From Candidatus Schekmanbacteria bacterium (GTDB lineage: Bacteria; Schekmanbacteria; GWA2-38-11; J061), in NCBI GenBank assembly GCA_016219965.1, contig JACRJM010000011.1, positions 1 through 9,160 on the forward strand: DNA of 9,160 bases, given 5' to 3'. The position numbers were made by a program, and so were the translations under genes. Under the pieces are notes generated by a model, which saw nothing but the letters and a program-made list of their open reading frames with translations, was not told the origin of the DNA and searched no databases. Of this stretch, positions 5,621-9,160 are shown piece after piece (the first letter of the stretch is position 1; each line of letters opens with the position of its first letter).

Positions 5621-7325
5621 CGCATTCGAATCATTGTCGGACATCCAGAAGACCATTGTCTTTGATAAGAAAGGCAAGTTTGTTGTGCGGGCTTGTCCCG
5701 GTAGTGGTAAGACATATTCCGTAGCGGCACGACTTGCACGTTTAATTGGAGAATGGGACAAAAAACAACAGGGCATTGCAGCTATTTCTTTTACGAATGC
5801 TGCTTGGCAGGAAATAAGACACCAACTTGAAACACACTTTGGAATTGCTACAAGTATTAGCTATCCTCACTTCTTAGGCACTATAGATAGCTTTATCAAT
5901 CAGAACATATTTCTACCATTTGGGCATCTTGCCCTGGGGTGCAAAAAAAGACCTGAATTAGTTGGAGAGCCTTACGGTCCTTGGTATGGAAAAAAATATT
6001 CTGATAAATTGTTTGATAATATTACATTTAATATAAACGATAACCTTGTAGCCCTTAATAAACTGCGCATGCCGAAAAACTGGGTATCAAATCAGTATAT
6101 ATGTAAAGCAAAGGAAGGATTTCTTAAGGCTGGTTTTGCTATTCAGCATGATGCCGACTATTATGCGATGAAACTCCTTGAGAAGTATCCTCAAGTTGCC
6201 GCTGCTTTAGCTTATAGATATCCGACACTGATAATTGATGAAGCACAAGATACATCTGATATTCAGATGCGGATTATAGACATCTTAATATCTCATGGTC
6301 TAAGGGAACTTATGTTAGTTGGAGATCCCGACCAAGCAATTTTTGAATGGAATGACGCAAAACCACAACTGTTTCTCCAAAAATATAATGAATGGCGGGA
6401 AGAGTCTATTAAATTAAATGAAAACCGACGCAGTTCACAGAAAATTTGTGACTGCACATTCAAATTGTCATCACTGCATGAGACCTCTATGGCAGTGACG
6501 GAAGAAGTTAAGGACTGCACTTTCTCCCCCATCGTTATAACCTATGATTCAGGTAATATTAATACAACTATTGAATACTTTATCTCACTATGTCATGAGA
6601 ATGGAATCGTAGTTAATAGAGAAAATGTGGCAGTTATTTATAGAAGTAAAGAAATTTTCAATCTAATTACAGGCATCGTGCCTATAAATCAAGAACCCTG
6701 GAGAGATGGAGATTACCATACAAAGGACTTTGCGAAAGGCAAATATTTATTTGATGCAAGAGAGATCAAGAAGGGATTGCTGCTAATCGAGAAGGCATAT
6801 ATAAAAATGATGACTGGAAATACAACATGCAATCCACTGGAGATTGAGAAAAGGATAAACGATGTTGGATTCACCACGCATAGAAAAGAGATTCATAAAG
6901 TTTTATATATCTTGCCTGAAACTACATGCAGTATCGGGGAATGGGTTGATAGAACAAACGAGGGATTTGCCTTGAGCAACATGAAATCATCCTTATCAAT
7001 AAACGATTCCATGAGAGATGTTATGAGAGATGTTACGTTTAAACAGATATTCAGAAACGAAAATGAAGCACTTCAGTGTCGAGACTATAGGCTTGGGACT
7101 GTCCACTCAGTAAAGGGAGAAACCTTTGAAGCGGTATTGTTATTCCTTAAACAGAAGGGAATTGGCAAATATTATAAGACCTTGATAAGAGAGGGTGCTT
7201 CGATTTCAGACAATGAAGAACTTAGGATAGTATATGTGGGCTTAACAAGGCCGAGAAAATTACTTGTTCTCGCTGTGCCAGATAATGAAAACAAGCAGGT
7301 CTGGGAATCAAAACTCTTATCCTGA
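5613..7325 (+). CDS. gajB: UvrD/Rep-type superfamily 1 DNA helicase, GajB-like
   Basis: The product carries all core SF1 helicase motifs. Numbered from GTG 5613 these are a Q-like motif LSDIQ (8-12), Walker A CPGSGKT (28-34), Ia ISFTNAAWQEI (59-69), Ib GTIDSF (89-94), Walker B IIDEAQD (207-213), III LVGDPDQAIFEW (235-246), IV NENRRS (269-274), V VHSVKGETFE (497-506) and VI YVGLTRPRK (541-549). It is 570 aa from this start, somewhat longer than the roughly 490-500 aa I recall for characterised GajB. The start is ambiguous: GTG 5613 gives an 8-base overlap with the OLD stop, while ATG 5589 gives 578 aa and a longer overlap; neither has a strong ribosome site, which fits translational coupling. 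In Gabija the helicase partner regulates or processes DNA for the nuclease; here that role is inferred from the pairing. Confidence 0.87.
   Translation: MSNAFESLSDIQKTIVFDKKGKFVVRACPGSGKTYSVAARLARLIGEWDKKQQGIAAISFTNAAWQEIRHQLETHFGIATSISYPHFLGTIDSFINQNIFLPFGHLALGCKKRPELVGEPYGPWYGKKYSDKLFDNITFNINDNLVALNKLRMPKNWVSNQYICKAKEGFLKAGFAIQHDADYYAMKLLEKYPQVAAALAYRYPTLIIDEAQDTSDIQMRIIDILISHGLRELMLVGDPDQAIFEWNDAKPQLFLQKYNEWREESIKLNENRRSSQKICDCTFKLSSLHETSMAVTEEVKDCTFSPIVITYDSGNINTTIEYFISLCHENGIVVNRENVAVIYRSKEIFNLITGIVPINQEPWRDGDYHTKDFAKGKYLFDAREIKKGLLLIEKAYIKMMTGNTTCNPLEIEKRINDVGFTTHRKEIHKVLYILPETTCSIGEWVDRTNEGFALSNMKSSLSINDSMRDVMRDVTFKQIFRNENEALQCRDYRLGTVHSVKGETFEAVLLFLKQKGIGKYYKTLIREGASISDNEELRIVYVGLTRPRKLLVLAVPDNENKQVWESKLLS
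7011..7034. repeat. Perfect 12-bp tandem duplication in the helicase gene
   Basis: ATGAGAGATGTT occurs twice back to back (7011-7022 and 7023-7034), encoding MRDVMRDV at residues 467-474, just ahead of motif V. It is in frame, so it looks like a recent slippage duplication that the protein tolerates. Confidence 0.85.
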
Positions 7326-7386
7326 GGTGATGGAGTAAAATTTGGATAAGAAATTTATAAGTTCATTATCCGCACTGTCGGATAAT
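7316..7386. promoter_or_regulatory. Alternating TTATCC/GGATAA inverted repeats around a translation start
   Basis: CTTATCC (7316-7322) pairs with GGATAAG (7344-7350), enclosing the helicase stop, the GGAG ribosome site (7332-7335) and most of the TTG start of the next ORF. Just downstream ATTATCCG (7365-7372) and CGGATAAT (7379-7386) form a perfect 8-bp stem with a 6-base loop. The second and third elements could also pair with each other, giving mutually exclusive RNA folds. This may be a translational switch for the small ORF and coupled mod gene, or a clustered protein-binding site. Confidence 0.5.
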
Positions 7387-7488
7387 AAAGAAGTTTTGCC
7401 GCAGTTTATTAATGTAAACAAGGAGTTACAGGAAGTTTTATTATCCTGCAGGAAGAAAATGATAGCAGGCAAGGTAAAAGAAGAATGA
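7342..7488 (+). CDS. 48-aa hypothetical protein between the helicase and mod
   Basis: This ORF starts at TTG 7342 and opens LDKKFISSLSALSDN. GGAG at 7332-7335 is 6 bases upstream, and an ATG at 7330 is followed almost at once by TAA, so it is not the start. The product is predicted to be a small helical, mildly basic cytosolic protein with no cysteine cluster or membrane segment. Its TGA overlaps the ATG of mod as ATGA, and it begins 16 bases after the helicase stop, so it links both neighbours in one transcription unit. I do not recognise a family. It may be a leader peptide for mod, an accessory R-M protein, or the tail of a lost gene. Confidence 0.55.
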   Translation: MDKKFISSLSALSDNKEVLPQFINVNKELQEVLLSCRKKMIAGKVKEE

Positions 7489-9160
7489 CGAATAAAAACC
7501 AGAAACTTGAACTCACATGGATAGGCAAGGAGAATCAGCCGAGGCTGGAGCCTAGGATATTGATTGAAGACGCTGGAAGGTCTTACCCCCCGCAGTCCCC
7601 CCTTATTAAGTGGGGAAGTAAAGGGGTAGTCGAAAACATGCTTATCCAGGGTGACAACCTCCTTGCTCTGAAGGCACTTGAGCAGGATTTTGCAGGGAAG
7701 GTCAAGTGCATCTATATTGACCCGCCTTATAATACCGGCAATGCGTTTGAACATTATGATGATGGGCTGGAGCATTCAATATGGCTGAGTCTGATGAAGC
7801 CGAGGATTGAGATGTTGCATAGGTTGTTGAGCAATGACGGTACGCTCTGGATTTCTATTGATGACAATGAGAGCCATTATCTGAAGGTGTTGTGTGATGA
7901 GGTTTTTGGAAGGAAGAACTTTGTAAATAATGTGATATGGGAAAAGAAATATTCTCCACAGAATGATGCAAAATGGCTTTCGGACAGCCATGATCATCTT
8001 CTGGTCTATGCAAAGGACAAAGAGATATGGAGACCGAATCTATTGCCGAGAACAGAGGAGATGGATGCCAGATATAAGAATCCTGACAATGATCCGAGAG
8101 GTCTGTGGAAATCAAGTGATATGTCAGTAAAAACATATACTGCTGCAACGGACTATCCTATTACCCTTCCTTCTGGCCGCATCGTTAATCCTCCAGAAAG
8201 TAGATGTTGGGTTATTTCAAAAGGAAAATATGAAGATATGGTCAAAGATAACAGGATTTGGTTTGGACGAGATGGTAATAGTGTTCCCTCAATCAAACGT
8301 TTCTTATCTGAAGTTCAGGAGGGAACTGTTTCTAAAACCATCTGGTACAGAACAGAGGTTGGCGATAATCAGGAGGCAAAACGTGAGATAAAGGTATTCA
8401 ATGATGACGATGTCTTTCAGACCCCAAAGCCAGAACGTTTAATTCAACGCATTCTTACCTTAGCAAGCAATGAAGGCGACCTTGTCCTTGACTCCTTCCT
8501 CGGCTCCGGCACGACCGCTGCTGTTGCCCATAAGATGAAACGGAGATGGATCGGCATTGAGCTTGGCGAGCATTGCTATACACATTGCCTGCCCCGATTG
8601 AAAAAGGTTGTTGACGGCACGGATGAGGGCGGCATATCCAAAGCCGTAAACTGGCAGGGCGGAGGAGGTTTCAAATACTATTACCTGGCGCCGAGTCTGC
8701 TGAAAGAGGATAAACACGGCAACTGGGTGTTTGATGAGCGGTATAATGCCGACATGCTGGCCGCTGCGATGGCAAAGCATGAGAGTTTTAAATACTCCCC
8801 TGATGAGCAGATTTACTGGAAGCAGGGGAGGTCAACGGAGAAGGATTATATCTTTACAACCACAAACTTTGTCACTGTTGAGTTTCTCGATAAAATCCAC
8901 GAAGAGATGCAGCCTGACGAGAGCCTGCTGATCTGCTGTAAGTCCTTCTCAAAGGCGTGTGAGAGTAGATACCTGAATATTACTGTCAGGAAGATTCCAA
9001 AGATGCTCCTGGGCCGCTCCGAATTTGGAAAAGAGGATTATAGCCTGAATATTGTGAATATGCCGGTTGATGAAAATGAACCGCAACCCGATCCGGTTAA
9101 AGTACAGAATAAATCAGCACTCAAGATTAAAGACAAGACACAGGGGGAGCTTTTTGTTGA
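7485..9160 (+). CDS. mod: Type III restriction-modification DNA methyltransferase (Mod), 3' end outside the window
   Basis: The frame is open from ATG 7485 to the right edge, with 558 complete codons and no stop. It is the modification and recognition subunit of a type III R-M system, transferring methyl from S-adenosylmethionine to a base, most likely adenine N6. Motif IV DPPYN is at 79-83, the middle (about 145-315) is the target-recognition region, and motif I DSFLGSGTTA is at 336-345, so the order IV-TRD-I is that of beta-class enzymes. NWQGGGGFKYYYLAPSLL follows, then the C-terminal domain typical of COG2189 Mod proteins. The last residues (KTQGELFV) look close to a natural end. The start overlaps the small ORF by ATGA and has only a weak ribosome site, implying coupling. 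Two oddities are a 15-codon palindromic insert at residues 34-48 and a sharp GC step after the recognition region. A res gene is expected next. Confidence 0.92.
   Translation, partial: MTNKNQKLELTWIGKENQPRLEPRILIEDAGRSYPPQSPLIKWGSKGVVENMLIQGDNLLALKALEQDFAGKVKCIYIDPPYNTGNAFEHYDDGLEHSIWLSLMKPRIEMLHRLLSNDGTLWISIDDNESHYLKVLCDEVFGRKNFVNNVIWEKKYSPQNDAKWLSDSHDHLLVYAKDKEIWRPNLLPRTEEMDARYKNPDNDPRGLWKSSDMSVKTYTAATDYPITLPSGRIVNPPESRCWVISKGKYEDMVKDNRIWFGRDGNSVPSIKRFLSEVQEGTVSKTIWYRTEVGDNQEAKREIKVFNDDDVFQTPKPERLIQRILTLASNEGDLVLDSFLGSGTTAAVAHKMKRRWIGIELGEHCYTHCLPRLKKVVDGTDEGGISKAVNWQGGGGFKYYYLAPSLLKEDKHGNWVFDERYNADMLAAAMAKHESFKYSPDEQIYWKQGRSTEKDYIFTTTNFVTVEFLDKIHEEMQPDESLLICCKSFSKACESRYLNITVRKIPKMLLGRSEFGKEDYSLNIVNMPVDENEPQPDPVKVQNKSALKIKDKTQGELFV
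7584..7628. repeat. 45-bp palindromic repeat element inserted in frame in mod (SPLNKGGLRGV type)
   Basis: The element opens TACCCC and closes GGGGTA, with an inner imperfect inverted repeat CCCCCCTTATTAAGTGGGG (7597-7615). It is exactly 15 codons long and adds YPPQSPLIKWGSKGV to Mod between the RILIEDAGRS segment and ENMLIQGDNLLAL, which are normally close together in this family. The antisense reading gives SPLNKGGLRGV, the peptide I recall from a widely dispersed C/G-rich palindromic repeat often mis-called as protein. It resembles, in behaviour, the protein-coding palindromic elements of Rickettsia. Element ends are judged by eye. Confidence 0.75.

Noticed and set aside
7317-7775. Open frame of 152 codons on the - strand
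   Set aside because: It lies opposite the mod start, and its recognisable part, SPLNKGGLRGV, is only the antisense reading of the palindromic repeat; mod has clear family motifs.
8731-8931. 66-codon + strand ORF
   Set aside because: It is in another frame of the continuous mod coding region, whose C-terminal domain is well recognised there.

Overview
The window reads as bacterial accessory DNA. It carries a damaged regulator locus followed by a block of genes typical of anti-phage defence islands, all on the + strand. No ribosomal, tRNA, transposase or phage structural gene was seen. The host is uncertain. The genes are moderately AT-rich, and a small palindromic repeat inside the last gene encodes the antisense peptide SPLNKGGLRGV. 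I recall that repeat type from Nitrospirota, cyanobacteria and deltaproteobacterial relatives, so a Nitrospirota-like or deltaproteobacterial-like host is a low-confidence guess.

Layout. Positions 1-140 are very AT-rich (34 of 140 bases are G or C by hand count) and hold a 10-bp-period tandem repeat but no gene. The sequence then changes abruptly to GC-rich coding DNA (70 of 120 bases at 181-300). This is the C-terminal half of a Schlafen/AlbA_2-type regulator: a GHKL-like ATP-binding domain plus a winged helix, at 163-759, without its N-terminal domain. A second fragment of the same family (752-1123) overlaps it and carries another winged helix. The two winged helices are bracketed by matching 24-bp and 36-bp direct repeats.

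From 1199 a Hanks-type protein kinase (1199-2254) is translationally coupled through ATGA to a TPR-repeat protein (2251-3732). After a 136-bp gap with a perfect 16-bp palindrome come an OLD-family ATPase/Toprim nuclease (3869-5620) and an overlapping UvrD/Rep-type helicase (5613-7325). That pair has the architecture of Gabija (GajA/GajB, class 2 OLD). A 48-aa unknown ORF (7342-7488) is coupled by ATGA to a type III restriction-modification methyltransferase (mod, from 7485, running off the right edge). The matching Res subunit would be expected just outside the window.

How the parts may work together. The OLD nuclease plus helicase is expected to sense and cut invading DNA, and Mod would give self/non-self marking for a type III R-M system. 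The kinase-TPR pair is the least explained part. Its coupling and its position next to the Gabija-like pair make it a candidate signalling module, either a separate two-gene defence system or a regulator of the nuclease. That is inference from context, not demonstrated by sequence.
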